Made by a program: the position numbers and the translations under genes
Shown: positions 23,559 through 35,694 of the stretch, in pieces
Position numbering within the stretch: position 1 is the first letter of the stretch
How the letters are laid out: each line of letters starts with the position of its first letter
Assembly: GCA_032988165.1 (NCBI GenBank)
Contig: JANTQF010000282.1
Coordinates: 1 to 46,541 of the forward strand
Direction: 5' to 3'
DNA from: Emmonsiellopsis sp. PD_33
Taxonomy: Eukaryota > Ascomycota > Eurotiomycetes > Onygenales > Ajellomycetaceae
DNA: 46,541 nucleotides
Notes under the pieces: generated by a model
What the model saw: only the letters and a program-made list of their open reading frames with translations
Databases searched by the model: none
What the model was told of the DNA's origin: nothing

Positions 23559-25214
23559 TCACTTAACAGACTCAATAATAGGCTCCTGACTATCCGACGT
23601 GGATGAAGTGATAGAAGTCGTTATGGTGGTTGTAACTGTCCCAATAATCCCTTCATCAGTAACATTATCACATCCCGATCGAAAGGTACTCAGCGGAAAA
23701 TCGGCGCTGTCCCGGTGCCTAAAATTATGTATTCGAGCTTCGGTGCCCTCATTATGGTTTTGCTGGCCTTGAAGCATTTCATCGTCACCAGGTAAGACGT
23801 ATCTCGGGCGATGACGGAAGGCGGTGCGGAATAGGGGTCTCATTGCTAAATCATCGCCACGTTGTTAGTTAGGAAATTGTTAGTTCGGAGAATGGGTTAC
23901 TGCTGAGAATGTTTGTGATTAACTACCTACCGGGAACAGACGCACACAGAATTCCCAAGTGGACTTCGACAAATGACCAGAGATTCACGGGTATAGCGCC
24001 TTTGGGTATATCGGTTGACTTGGTAAACAGTTGGATACTGTATAGCCTAACTATACTAAACACAAGCGGAAGTCAAATTAGTATCTTTCCCCCAAGCCTA
24101 GTAAGTTGGTTTTTTCACGGATTGTAGGAATGAATCATCAACGAACCTTGCGATGCAAGAAAATGCCCCAATACCAAACACCACAACTAGCACAACCTTA
24201 TCCTCCCTGGGCAAGCTCATTTGTAGTAGTTTTCTCATAGGCAGTGCGATCAGCCAGACATCCGTGGCAATGTGTACACTAGGGACCACTATTCAGGCGC
24301 ACAATTGTCAATTACATTTGCCCGAAGTTGCCAGTTGGGAAATAATTAATAATGCGCTCGGAGATGGGGGGAAACATACCATGGTGAAAGGCGTTGGGAT
24401 CAAAACAGTGTCCTGGAGCCCTCCCTGTCAAATCCCAGTACTTCTTCAACGGAATACATTGCGCGCCCGTTGCAATCAGGAATATGACAGTGTAGATTGT
24501 AATGACAATGATTGTTACGTTGCATAATAGGCGAAACGTGCTGCTCACGGAAGTTGAGACTATTCAGAGCATATATATTAGCCATCAACGGAAACAAACA
24601 ATCCGAGGGGCTAAAACTTAAAATAAAGAGTGATATCCTACTTAGCCTAAGATATTGAAAACAAATAGATATTTTCACGCAAGCTATAATGACGAAATAT
24701 GTGATCTCGAAGCTTAGTGTAAGCTGTAACGTATATGTCAGCAGAGGCATGATATTAAAATCGACAATGTAGGCCAGGACGGCATCAGGACACACATACA
24801 TACCTTAAGAAGTGTTACCATCCCTTCAGGGGTATAGTCTGACTTGGGTTTCCCCATAATAATCAACAGTGCTGTTGTACATTCAGCAAAGTACCCCACT
24901 GAGAGGACCTAGATATTTAAAGCACAAGAAGCAAAACGTCAGTGATCTTGTCTTCTTCAGTAATTGATAATTATTGGACACTCACCCATCCAGCAATTAT
25001 GAATAGATCGTCCAGCCCCGGTTTCCGTAATATAAAGAAGCGAGCCACGCTGCGCAGAAGTACAGAGGAAGCTATGAATTTTGTTTCGTCAGAATAAGTA
25101 GCCAGGAAGAAACAAAAGATGAGATGGTTTCTGAAATAGCATACTCCCGATGGACAACATCACTGTGCTAACCGAAATGAATTCAATTTGGATCGGTGTC
25201 CTAATCGAACTCAT
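23559..25214 (-). CDS. Rhodopsin-domain integral membrane protein (fungal seven-TM family), A
   Basis: Eight exons, all in phase: 25214-25145, 25071-24986, 24908-24804, 24723-24642, 24559-24380, 24288-24147, 24055-23931 and 23845-23559; 358 aa. Introns are 73-91 nt. The translated chain has the order typical of the fungal rhodopsin-like (PF20684-type) family: a TM1-2 region with RSVARFFILRKPGLDDLFIIAGW, then FEITYFVIIACVKISICFQYLR (TM3-4), CNVTIIVITIYTVIFLIATG with the cysteine-bearing QCIPLKKYWD..PGHCFDP loop, VHIATDVWLIALPMRKL, and CASVPAMRPLF at the end of TM7. The hydrophilic tail is Thr/Ser-rich. No retinal-binding lysine is evident, so it is not a light-driven opsin. Role unknown; relatives are often near secondary-metabolism or plant-infection genes. 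The reconstruction is by eye and individual splice sites could be a few bases off. Confidence 0.85.
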
Positions 25215-26711
25215 ATCTGCGAGACGCAACCTTCCCCCAGGGGCAACCGGCGTACTCTTCCCTCACAGGGAAATCCGCAGAAGGAAGAAAATATGATTTA
25301 GTCGTGAACGACCTAGAGTATCTAGGCTGTAGGATCGATCCGTCTAACTATCTCTTCTGCGTCCCCGAGGCGTCGCAGATGATTATAAAGCCGGTGGCAG
25401 ACGTTGTGAACACAGCAGATCTGAGGGAAAGCTGTCAAAGAGCATCCAAAACCTGCTGGCTTCCGAACTCTAAATGTCTGTTATTTTTGCTGATCATCAA
25501 ATCGCCACAAAATCAGGCTAATTGGAAATATAATCGGATTGCCAAAGAGCCAAAAGTTTGTCCCAAATGACCAGGGCGAGCGGAGACGAAGGGCCTCTAG
25601 CCAGTCTTGGTTTTTCAGGATATCAAGTAACTAGATTTCACGGCTCGTAAGTGGTGGTTCAACGATCAAGACCATTTGATGAAGGTAATACAGAGTAATG
25701 GGTCAGCAATAGTAGAGAAAGACTGCGGATATTTGGATGGGTCAACTAAAGCCCTTTGGGACACGGCCAACGGATCCATTTACCATGCCATTGGGACGCG
25801 GAATGGACCACCACAAGGGTAACCTTCGCTGCTGAATGCTGATCTTAGATAACTAGTTAACTAGTTAGATCAACAGTTGAAAATTTAGTGCATCCAGCTT
25901 CATGGTAGTGAGATCCCTCATGAGTTAGGGCCCTGATCCTCACCAGAAGCGGATGAAAGAAGTTTCCCTGATTGCCTTATCTGGTCAGCACATATAGACA
26001 GGTCATCACTATATTTTATAAAGTATAGTTCAAAACGAAAAAAATGGCAAAAGTTCGTCGGTGGTGCATTCTCCCTCACATGGGGTGCCTGGTGCCTGGA
26101 CCCTCAAAAATGGGCAACACGCTATCCCCGGAAACTTGGAAGACGCCGAGAGTCCAGTTAAGCTTTAACTGGGTACCGCTAGCCACTGGTAGTCGGCCCG
26201 ACTAGCGAACCTTGGTGCGTGTGGGCCAAGCGGGCGCCTATAGGCTATCGAGCTGCCCCGGACGGCCGAACCACCGACCAGTGTTTTGCTCTGCTGAGCC
26301 TTGAGGCACTCCCAGAACTTGAAGATGATGGTCCTCTGGAGCATCCTTGTTGCCATCAGATGGGGAGAAGAAGGGGAGGGGTTCTTGTTGATGAGAGTCA
26401 AGGATTAATCGGTTATTTACACGGTATGGAAGAAAACCTACTAAACAGTATTAGTTGGTTACGTCAATCGCACCAATTTGGACGTGGATAATAGCCGCTT
26501 TAGTACGGACGGGGGCGATTTTGATAAAACACCCCACATTGTTTGTTAAAGCTGTCAAAAGAAGAAGAAACAAGACAAAGAAATGCTCTGCTTCCATCCC
26601 TGCACTAACTTACCTCATAGTAACTATCCGTAGTTAAAACAAAGACCCCAACCTCACTACTACTCTTGTCAATTTTTCCCTTCCCTACCTTCTCAAACGA
26701 CTTCAACATTC
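25215..26711. other. Intergenic region
   Basis: Lies between the 5' end of rhodopsin-domain protein A and the 3' end of the FAD monooxygenase, both on the minus strand. No coding region, tRNA or clear repeat. A short palindromic TAACTAGTTAACTAGTTA motif occurs at about 25851-25868. Confidence 0.5.
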
Positions 26712-29247
26712 TCAGTTCACATCGTCTAGGACCCTCAACAACCCCCTCAAATACCCCTCTACTCTCCCCACCCCCTCATCCTCCAGTCCGCCCACAACTC
26801 CAACATATCCATCAGGCCTAATCACTGCCACAGCCCCTTTATCAACCGGCACACCGTACGTCTTATAAACATCCTGCAATGCAAACCCATCATAGAACCT
26901 CATCTCAGCATGCTCTTTCAACTCCTTAGGAACATCTTCCCACAGAAAATTGCGCATCAGGTGCGGATGCAATACAACCAGCTCGAGGATGGAAGGCGGA
27001 AAGATACTGGAAGAGAGGAGGCGGGTGGTGAGGTATTTCATGGCGGTTGCAGAGGAGCCGGTGGGGGAGAGAAGGTCCGTGGATGTTAAGAGGAGGAGAC
27101 GAATACGGGCCGTTGATGGGATGTCTATATATGCGGTGTCAGTGGGTATGTAGCAAGCTTGGTTGGACAGGGGATATTGGAGGTGAACGGGGCAAAGAAG
27201 CATACCGTCATGAAGATCTCGCGGACAACCATCAGCATGTCTCTTTACGCGGACGTTTAGAAGTCTACGGCCCGGCCGCAGGACTCCAGACAGGTAGTCC
27301 GTGCCCTGTACCGGATTCGCAGCCGACTTCTTCTGAACGAGTGGGTTTTCCGGATACTCGATACCACAGCCGCTGGTGAAGCCATTTCCGGTGTTGAAGA
27401 CTTCGAGGAATTGTTCATGGGATAGGCCACCGGTGTCACTATCGCCTTCTCCTGCACCTATCTTCCCCGAGAACATAGATGAAAAGGCCTTGTCGAACTC
27501 GATAAGCTGCTGCGCTACGGTATGGCGCTCTTCATGGTACGTGTCGAGGATCGGATCGGGGAGGCTGTTGGCAGAGGCGGGAGTCAGGCCGTTGATTGAG
27601 TAGGCGAGTTTCCAGGCAAGGTTGTAGGAATCCATCATCGAGACGTTCATACCTTGTCCTGCCTGTTATATCGTTAGTAGAGGAATAACGAAACGGGACA
27701 AGTAGTGGATGGATAGCTTATTGTCAAATATTCGAGTCCAGGGGCTATCTATTTACCTTTGGGCTATGGGTATGGCAAGCTATAGATCGTGTCAGCACCC
27801 GCCTATCAAAATCAGTATAACAGCATGAGAATGGAATCATACTGACCATCTCCCACGATAAATACGCGATGTACATCTTTCGAATCTTTGACGATAAACC
27901 TGCCGGCCACGCGCTGCCCGATCTGATAAGCCGTCCACCAATCCACAGCTTCTTCAAATTTCGGCTTGATATAATACGGTTGCAAAACCGATTGGACCTG
28001 TTTTAGAATGCTGTCCAGGGTGGCTTTACTCCTGCGAGACTTTGCGTCCCCTCCGTTATCTCCACTGACTCCGTTCTGGTTTATCTCCTCTGGATTTACA
28101 TCCTCCTGGAGCTGCACGTACAGGCGAGTCAAGTATTCGCCATTAGCGATACGTTCGCGAGGGATAACCATAACGGAGCCAACGGGGGAGTGGATTGCGG
28201 TTCTTCGTCTGATATCGGGGAAATCGGTATCAAGCACCAAATCAACGACGCCCCAGATATGGTCCGTCCAGTCGCCTTCCATCTGGACACCCATGCAATT
28301 GCGGACAGTTGACCGTGCGCCATCCGCCCCGATCAGATACTTCGTACGCATGGTTTGCAGCACGCCGTCTACTTCAACCTTTGCAACAACGGGAAAATCT
28401 GGATCCCCGGCCTCGTCGATTTTAACATCTACCAGTTTACTAGATCTCTGCACACCACGATTTGAGTACCGTCGTAGATTATCCTCAAAGATACGCTCAA
28501 TGCGGCCTTGGTGGATAGTGACCTCATGGGGGAAACGGGCTGGTACACAGATATCCGGAACAATCGAGGTCCGTTCAATTAGACGACCTTTAGCCAGCAA
28601 GTCGGGATCAGATGTTGGATTCCAAAAGGCAACCTGCCACATCTGGCACCCTTCTGTGAGGATCTCCTCTGCCAGTCCCAGGCTCTTGAGCACTTCAAGC
28701 GTGCGTGGTTGCAGACCATCTGCTTGACCGGACTTGAGTGCTGCGGGTTTGTTGTCCAGACAGAGAAGGGATTCATCTCGCAGGCCATAACGCGCGAGAA
28801 GAAGCTCGAGCATCAGCCCTGCGGGACCGGCCTAGGGACTCTGTTAGCAGTGAGATCTCAAGACAATAACGATGCTAATGGCTTAAAAGGATATCTAGAG
28901 GACATAAAGGAGAGGTTATGTAACCATAACCTCGACCGTTGGAGAGTAAACATTGCCTATTTGCAAGGTCCGGTATGCCAACTACCAGCTGCCTGTAGAC
29001 GGCAAACACGATGCATGGTTACCGGATTGTGTTGGGGGGGTATAAGCTCCAGAGGTCAGCGGTTTATACGGAGTATACATACCCCAGCAATAATAACTTC
29101 AAACTTTTCCACTTTTTCAACCTCTGCATGTTCCTGTTGGTTTTCGCGTGGCTTGAAGCTGGGTGTGAGGCGGGGAAGCGGGGGCGCGAATAAGGGCAGA
29201 ACGCGCAGGTCTCTCGACTCGGCCGTGTACTCTGAGGAGACAGGCAT
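26712..29247 (-). CDS. FAD-dependent aromatic monooxygenase (phenol 2-monooxygenase-like)
   Basis: Flavoprotein hydroxylase of the PHBH class with a C-terminal thioredoxin-like domain, which uses NADPH and oxygen to hydroxylate phenolic rings. Exons: 29247-29083, 28831-27847, 27779-27757 (23 nt), 27662-27206 and 27124-26712; 680 aa. The dinucleotide-binding motif VIIAGAGPAGL is created at the first exon junction, the DG motif is YLIGADGARSTVRN, and the second FAD motif (GDACHTHSPKAGQGMN) is built from three exons, with the microexon giving CHTHSPK. The last intron (81 nt) lacks stops, so retention would keep the frame; it is called from DLHD-DIPST, which matches relatives, and its CACTGAC branch site. 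Intron 1 is 251 nt, longer than the others. The start at 29247 is preferred; an upstream in-frame ATG at 29391 would add 48 residues. No partner genes of an aromatic degradation cluster are adjacent. Confidence 0.88.
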
Positions 29248-29891
29248 CTCAAGAGCAGTCCGTTGGGGCAAATGAAGAGTAGTAAGAAAATGAAACAAGC
29301 TTGAGGCTGGTTTAGCCAGAAACAAAAAGCTTTTCGAGAGATAAGGAAAGGGAGACGCGAAGGTAATTGGGGGGTGTTTAGTTATAAACATGTTTCTACA
29401 GGGATTGATATTAACACCTCGCAGCGAACCTTGGGAGAGAGATAAAGTCCTTCTTCTAATCTTTTAGCCAGTATACGGTTTAAATACCACTTTCAGTTTT
29501 ATTATTTCTAGTTTCATTAAAAGAAGCAGTTCTAAATGCACATTCACATACATGGAAAATATATAATTTAAAACAAAGCAGACCTTCTGACTTCGTACTA
29601 TCACATTGTTCCCCTTAGCTCATCCTTGGAACTGCTTTGTAAGTCTAACATTCCATGTGTCCCAAGGTAGAGAAATCTTATACATGTAACTTAGGTCCTT
29701 TGTCCACATTTTAGTCACGATATCAGGGCCCAGCCTCAAGTTCATCCCGTAGTGACTTCTTTTTATATTCTTTCGTGAGTTGTTCGTCATTGAGAGATAT
29801 CCACTGGGAGTTGGCGGACTCCACGCTGCTATCTGACCTTAGGCGGCAGAGCCCGTGTTGTCTGAAGCAGTTGACAAGTTCTTCCTGGAGA
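29248..29891. other. Intergenic region incl. possible out-of-frame 3' coding remnant
   Basis: Promoter of the monooxygenase plus the 3' end of the deaminase gene. From about 29895 down to 29723 the minus strand has an open frame one base out of phase with the deaminase (QGTADLQEELVNCF.. to SLRDELEAGP) that has coding-like composition. See the deaminase entry. 29300-29700 shows nothing further. Confidence 0.5.
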
Positions 29892-31220
29892 TCAGCGGTT
29901 CCCTGCCGCTTCGTCCTTTGCAATGCCGGTTGGAACCGCCCACGGAAAGTACCACTTTCCACGCGTACCACGGACAACATATCGAGGCGCGTCATGGGCC
30001 TTGTTCCACGCGTTGATCGTCGTCCAGCAGCCGAGACAAGAGAGCTTAGACACGCCTATGTAGCTCAATGGAGGGATTGAATCCGCTGGCCGCGTTACAA
30101 AATACTCAAGTACCTTGAGTTCGCCATGCACCACGCCGCGTTTCCCATCGTGAACCCTGTGCGCCTTGTGCAACGCAGTATCCAATTTGTCGGTGGACTC
30201 CAGCCCTTTCGTAGCGTCTTGCGCGGCAATTTGCCAGTCCGAAATTTGAGATGGTAGCTCTGCGCATATAGTTGCCGGTAGGTGGTTGACTATTAACGTT
30301 TTTGAAAGGATTGTGTACATCCGCCGGCAAGTACTGAATCTGTTAAGGTCCATTATCGCTGTCTGGAAACTGAGGCTTTTCTCTATGTGACGCCAGATAT
30401 CTTCGACTAAAGTCAGAGATTAGCAAAAGAACATTTGAGCACGAGTGTGAACATACATACAGGATGCTCCTAAAATGGCCTCGACCCTCGATTTCTCTTC
30501 TTCACTTTGGAGTTCTCGGAAGGTGAAGAAGGCTGATGTCATGTCTTTGATGAACTGGCCTTCTTGTAGTTTTGAGGGGTCGTAATTGCGGAATAAGCGA
30601 AGATATCTTAATACACAGAACAAATTCAAGACTGTGTCATCGTCGTCATCGAGTTCTCCAGATTTGAGCCTATCCTTGAGCGTGTTGAAGGCGCTCATCA
30701 TTTTGTCGTGGCGCTTCTCTAATCTTCGAGAAAACTTGGCAAAAGAGTAGCCATAGACAAGTCTCACCAGTTCACAATACTCGGCTGGCAGTGTGGCTTT
30801 GCGTGGTTTGGGAGACGTCTCGTCGGCATCCATCTGCTTATTTGCTTTTTCATTCCTCTCCTCAGCTCTGTATTTGATTCTCAGCTTATATAGAGCACTC
30901 CAGATTTCTGTGAGATGTTGGACAGTCGCTGCGGGTATATTCTTGTCCGAAGCCATGGTGATGGCCACACTACCAGGAGAACTATAGTCGACCTGCAGAC
31001 CAACAGCGATCACTTCGCCTCGCGGGGCTTTGACTAGAACTGTTGCAAGTGCATTCAAGACGCGTGCAGTTATCTCCTCAGTATGTAAAGCTTTCTCGAA
31101 GGGTTCTCTAGGAACGAGAGCCACCGCTGATGTCCTTTTTGCATAGTAACTTGCGTCGACCAGCTGATTTGCCGCCGCGATGGCAACTAGCACTGCAGTC
31201 GTAGTCTCTTTGGACGGCAT
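29892..31220 (-). CDS. OTT_1508-like nucleic-acid/nucleotide deaminase family protein
   Basis: Two exons: 31220-30461 and 30406-29892, intron 54 nt (donor GTATGTATG, acceptor CTTTAG); 424 aa. The C-terminal half has the zinc deaminase signature: HGE (His347, catalytic Glu349, in VVHGELKVLEYF) and SCLGC (Cys377, Cys380, in GVSKLSCLGCW), followed by YVVRGTRGKWYFPW, the typical end of the fungal OTT_1508-like deaminase family. That family belongs to the cytidine-deaminase-like superfamily and has been linked to bacterial polymorphic toxins; the substrate in fungi is unknown. The N-terminal half (about 1-250) is helical, charged and of unknown function, with an acidic run SGELDDDDDTV. The gene stops soon after the last family motif; a one-base shifted frame carries on for about 55 codons, which suggests a frameshift, an undetected intron or a shortened tail. 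Start at 31220 avoids an upstream extension without family similarity. Confidence 0.75.
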
Positions 31221-32265
31221 GACGTTGATTAAAGCAGGGGAGAAGGTGTTGCGCGGCAAGGTACGGAGCACATGATGGGCACATTCATGGCGTAAACAAT
31301 TTTTTGCCCTGTTTTTGATCGATATATGGATGGATGGCCCCGGAATATCACGTGCCCACAGTGAAGCATTCGTGGAACCTTGGAAAGTTCTAACAAGGTT
31401 CCAGAAAATGACTTCCATCTTTCATGTAACAACTCTAAGGTTGTGTATAGTGACCTCTCTCGCCCACACAAACTACCTACAGCTAAAACCTAGGCTTAGA
31501 TCTGACTCTTTCAGCCAGTTTGTTTGGGCAATCATAAGGGAAATCCGAGAAAAGCAGGCGGCAGCAAAATGGTCATGTTGTGATCCATTCCAGGGCCTGT
31601 CTGGAGCAATAGAGGAAATAATAGGGGCCAGGGATGAACACAGGTACCACACCCAATGCAATAACTCGACCGTCGTCGGTAGTTTGCTAATCTCCTCGGC
31701 AGCATGGAGTGTTTTCTGCGGTGCATTGGCTGTCTCAGGGTCCCTCCAGGCCCCAGGGCTCCTTTAGCCTAGGGTGCCACAAACATGGCCAAGTGGCTCC
31801 CTACCCATCTATCCAGTATAACATACGTATACACATGGGACGATTCCCAGCAGAGATTTGTGCCAATGGGTTCTATGCTGGTGGAATCAGCTTTGCTCCA
31901 CAAGAAATGACAAGATATTTGTGTGTTCTTTTTCTGTTGTTGAATTTAGGTTGTGGAGAGTTATTACGGCTCCACTATGGTTGGCAAATCATCGTAAGTG
32001 GGGCTTCGTGCACCGTCTCCTATTGGCCAGACGGGTCTGTTTCGTCATCTTCACCATTGACAGATGAATAGAGACTACGAGCAGACATTGACTTCTCCTT
32101 CAAATCAATATTTAAATCGCCATAGTGTTCCCTGTGCCTCTCTTCAATCATTTGTACACTCTTTTCCTTGACGGAGTAACATAGACAGCAATTGCTGCCT
32201 TTGTTGTTGTTTTATGTCTGTCATTTCCCGCATCGCCGTCATACAATACTATCTTGCTTCCACCC
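31221..32265. other. Intergenic region
   Basis: Between the deaminase 5' end and the transporter pseudogene. Short open frames on both strands have no recognisable motif. No RNA gene or repeat seen. Confidence 0.5.
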
Positions 32266-34159
32266 ATGAATGGCGCTACTCCGAACCCCAGTAGTGTTAC
32301 GCTTGCCTCGGTACATGTCTCCGGCGTCAAGGACCTTAATCCCTCCATCACGCCACCAGAAAGCCCTAATCGTCCTCCTGCAGGGACAGCAAGCCTAGAC
32401 AGCGCCGGCACTGATAACCCCAACGACGCAGAGAGCAATAGGCATTCTTCGGTAGCAGAGAAGGGCCCCTCCAGAGACGACACGCCAGCAAGCTCAAAAT
32501 TTCAGAAAAGGGAAAGGAAACGACGACGGTAATGGCGATGACAAACCCCAATACGCCAGCAAGCTTAAGCTCTTCTTGATCATTTTAGGCCTGAGGCTCT
32601 CCATCTTCCTAATAGGCTGAGACAACACCATTCTTTCCCCCGCCATCCCAAAAAATTACAGATCAATTCCATGCTCTCACCAATGTGGGCTGATATGTAA
32701 GTGCCTACTTGCTCACCAATTGCGCATTCCAATTGGTATGGGGAAAGCTCTACACCTTCTACTCCATCAAATGGACCTACCTAACAGCTCTCTTCATCTT
32801 TGAACTGGGCTCCTTGCTTTGTGTCCTGGCCCCAAATTCAACTGCCTTTATCGTCGGTCGTGCAATTGCGGGAGTTGGAAGCGGTGGTGTTACCAATGGA
32901 GGATTCCTGCTTGTCACTCACGTGGTGCCTCCCCGTTAACGGCCGGCGCTAATCGGGATGCTAGGAGACATGTATGGCTTCTCATATATTGCTAGTCTTC
33001 TTATGGGAGATGCGTTTACAGATAATCTCAAATTGATGTGAAGATGATGTTTCTACATCAACCTCCCACTTAGTTTCCTTACTGCAGTGGTTATCCTCCT
33101 TGCGTACCGGCCACGTGCCAGGAAGGGGAATAAAATCCCTTTTGTCGACCAACAGAAGGTAATGGATATTTCCAAGATAGCATTGGTCTTACCCGGTGTC
33201 GTTTGTTTGCTTCTCTTTGGTGCGGGCGTCATCGCGTGCTTCTTTGGTATGCTGTACTACGTCAGCTCCATATCATCCCCCTTCCATAGTACCACAGCCA
33301 GTCCTATGAAGCCCCTAACCACCTAACTAGCAAACCGCCAACTAATCCAGACCTCCATCGGGTTCCAAGCCATCAAAGGCACCAGTGCCATGAAGTCTGG
33401 CGTCATGAGCCTCCCCATGATCCTCAGCTTATTAACCTTCTCCTTTCTAGTGGGCACCCTCACTTCCGGGCTAGGATATTACTTGCAACTCGCCTACTTA
33501 TCTATAACCTTCATGGCCGTGGGAACCGGCCTCCTCGCCACCTTTCAAGTCGACTCCAGGCACTCTGAATTGATTGGATACGAATTCATCCTCAGCGCAG
33601 GTGTTGGGCTCGGTCTCCAAGCGGCATCTGTAGCCACACAAAAGGCGCTTCCCATTGCAGATATCCCCATCGGCACGGCGACGATATTCATTTTCCGGAA
33701 AAATTGACTGCAGCGATCATTGTCTCTGTCGCACAGAACGTGTTTGCGAACCAGCTCGTGGGTAATTTGAGAACGTGTGTGGCGGACTATAAGTTCGATC
33801 CCAGGGGTATATTGGACTTGGGCGCAACACAGATCAAAAGCAGGGTGCCCAAGGAGACTTACAGACGGGTGCTACTTGCGTATAACAGGATGTTGACGCA
33901 GATGTTTTATGTTGATGTTTCAGTGTCGTGTGTGGCCCTTCTAGGTATTGTTTTCTTGGAATGGTTGTCTGTGAAGGGGATAAGGGGAAAAGCAGAAGGG
34001 AAAAAGCAGCAAAGCAGAGAGTGTGGAGAGCGGATAGAGAGGGGATTTTTTGTTCTCTTGATTCTCAGTATTAATATTTTTCCACGATTTATATTCATAG
34101 ATAAATCGATAACTTCTTGTAATTTTAATCAAGAAAGACTTGACTTCATCTCTTATTAA
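32266..34159 (+). pseudogene. Decayed DHA2-type MDR/MFS transporter
   Basis: Remains of a 14-TM multidrug-type transporter, no longer able to give a full protein. Recognisable pieces in order: a Ser/Pro-rich N terminus from the ATG at 32266, YASKLKLFLIILGL (about 32545-32590), VWGKLYTFYSIKWTYL, VGRAIAGVGSGG, PALIGMLGDMYGF, CFYINLPL, then after an internal deletion FQAIKGTSAMKSGVMSLP, IPIGTATIFIF and VSVAQNVFANQL. In-frame stops: TGA 32618, TGA 32691, TAA 32937, TGA 33039 and TGA 33045. Frame changes occur near 32520, near 32650 in a six-A run, and near 33698. Loops between the TM7 and TM10 regions are largely lost. Several stops fit transitions (Trp to TGA, Gln to TAA). It may still be transcribed, but not as a transporter. 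Confidence 0.85.
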
Positions 34160-34589
34160 TCACAATTGCCAGCCCTAACGCATTAACTACTCACGAACTC
34201 CATCCATACTCCATGGCAATATGAACCAGGTACGGAAAGACCACCAGAATCCCCCCCCCTCCTTTTTCTAGTCTAATTACTATTACAAGGGGGAATATAT
34301 CCCGCTTTCCAATCTTCTCCGAAACTTTTCCAGAAAAGATTTTAAAATACGAAAGAACGTCTAGCAAACGAAAATGGATCGACGATACTATTAGCCGATT
34401 CTTTCCTCCCGCATCAAGAAGCCAAAGAGCATGGTCGACATTAAGTCTAGCTCTGGGGAGGGATAGGGATACTAGTAGGGATAGATAACGGAAACTATCC
34501 CGGCTTCCGATGCGGGTTGACTACGGTAAGTGTAGTTGTGCCTAGGCTAAAAGCAAAAGGTACTTTCAAGAGAGGAAGCCCCTGGTTAC

Positions 34590-34609
34590 TTTTTTTTTTG
34601 GGGGGGGGG
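34590..34609. repeat. T10-G10 homopolymer junction
   Basis: Ten T residues run straight into ten G residues. Such tracts are unstable and also prone to assembly error. Confidence 0.85.
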
Positions 34610-35694
34610 ACTTCATACAATCCCCATGCTCTGATCTATTCCTCTAGCAGTAGTTAACTAGCTACTAGTAGTTTTGTTAGCCTGATGATAGATGCAGAAG
34701 CACTTCGAAGGGCTAGATCGTCGACCAGTTTCAGTTGCCGCGGGACAGAGATATTTAATTAATTTTTAAGCACATTTATAACCAACTTATTAGCTCTCCA
34801 CAACTTAATTGAAGGAGACAATCATGTTTAATCTATGGGCCTTTTATTAACTCCACTACCATATGGAACATACACTTCAGGGACCCTCCCCAGAGCTAAC
34901 TAACTCCTGATGTTGATATGACAATGCACAAAAACATAGCTGCGTCTCTAGGCATGACTGATTGGATTCCGACCCCTGGACAGAGATGCCGCGCCTATCT
35001 TCCGTATTCGTTGTCGGTTTTCTGGCCATCATTAGCGCCAGTCTTGCCGGGGAGCCTGGGGGAGGGGAAGGCCTGGAAGAGAGATGGTGACCGGACTTAG
35101 CTCCGTAATCACAAACCTTGCAAGGCGCCTGGGGTGATCAGACGGGGATCTGACGGGGGCCAGTGCAGTTTGATTTGGTGGTGGATTTGGCGTCCCAACG
35201 GCGCAACCCTAAAATACGCTCGATGTCGAACAGCCGCCGATGGCCATTGAAATGGCGGGAGAACGACAAGCATCCAGGGGGTAATCTAGGTGAAATTAGC
35301 GACCATATTTACCACACCATGCATACGACCCGGGGGTTCTAGCCAGATCTGAGAGGGATCAGTTGTCCCCTCTGTACGCTGTCTCAGGTTTTGGCAATTG
35401 TTTGATTGTGTCAGGGTATTGTATGAGGTGCATGCGGGCCACTGACCCTTCGAGGCGGCAATTGCTCCGAGCCGGGCGTGGTGTCTTTACCTGAATGAAG
35501 CATGAACTGCTGTCTGGGGGCATTGACTCTTGTGCTGGTGTGTGTATGTGGGCAGGGATAGGAGGCAGACACTGCAGAGACTGCGCATGGAGGCATTTCC
35601 CACTTGGGAGTCTGGCTTGATTCTTCTCCATCTCCATCTTCACATTGGTCTCCATCTTCGTTGTTGTAATTGTTGTTGTATTCCTTCGTTTATA

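Noticed and set aside
28008..28727. Plus-strand open frame of 239 codons.
   Set aside because: Antisense to the monooxygenase exon that carries the DG motif; Ser/Thr-rich shadow.
1409..31220. One combined immune system made of the PNP-GTPase gene and the deaminase gene.
   Set aside because: They lie about 26 kb apart, with housekeeping genes between and no shared promoter or domain; no evidence for a joint system.
35359..35655. Minus-strand open frames in front of the DHA1-like transporter.
   Set aside because: Low-complexity, no motif; lies in the promoter and leader of the plus-strand gene.
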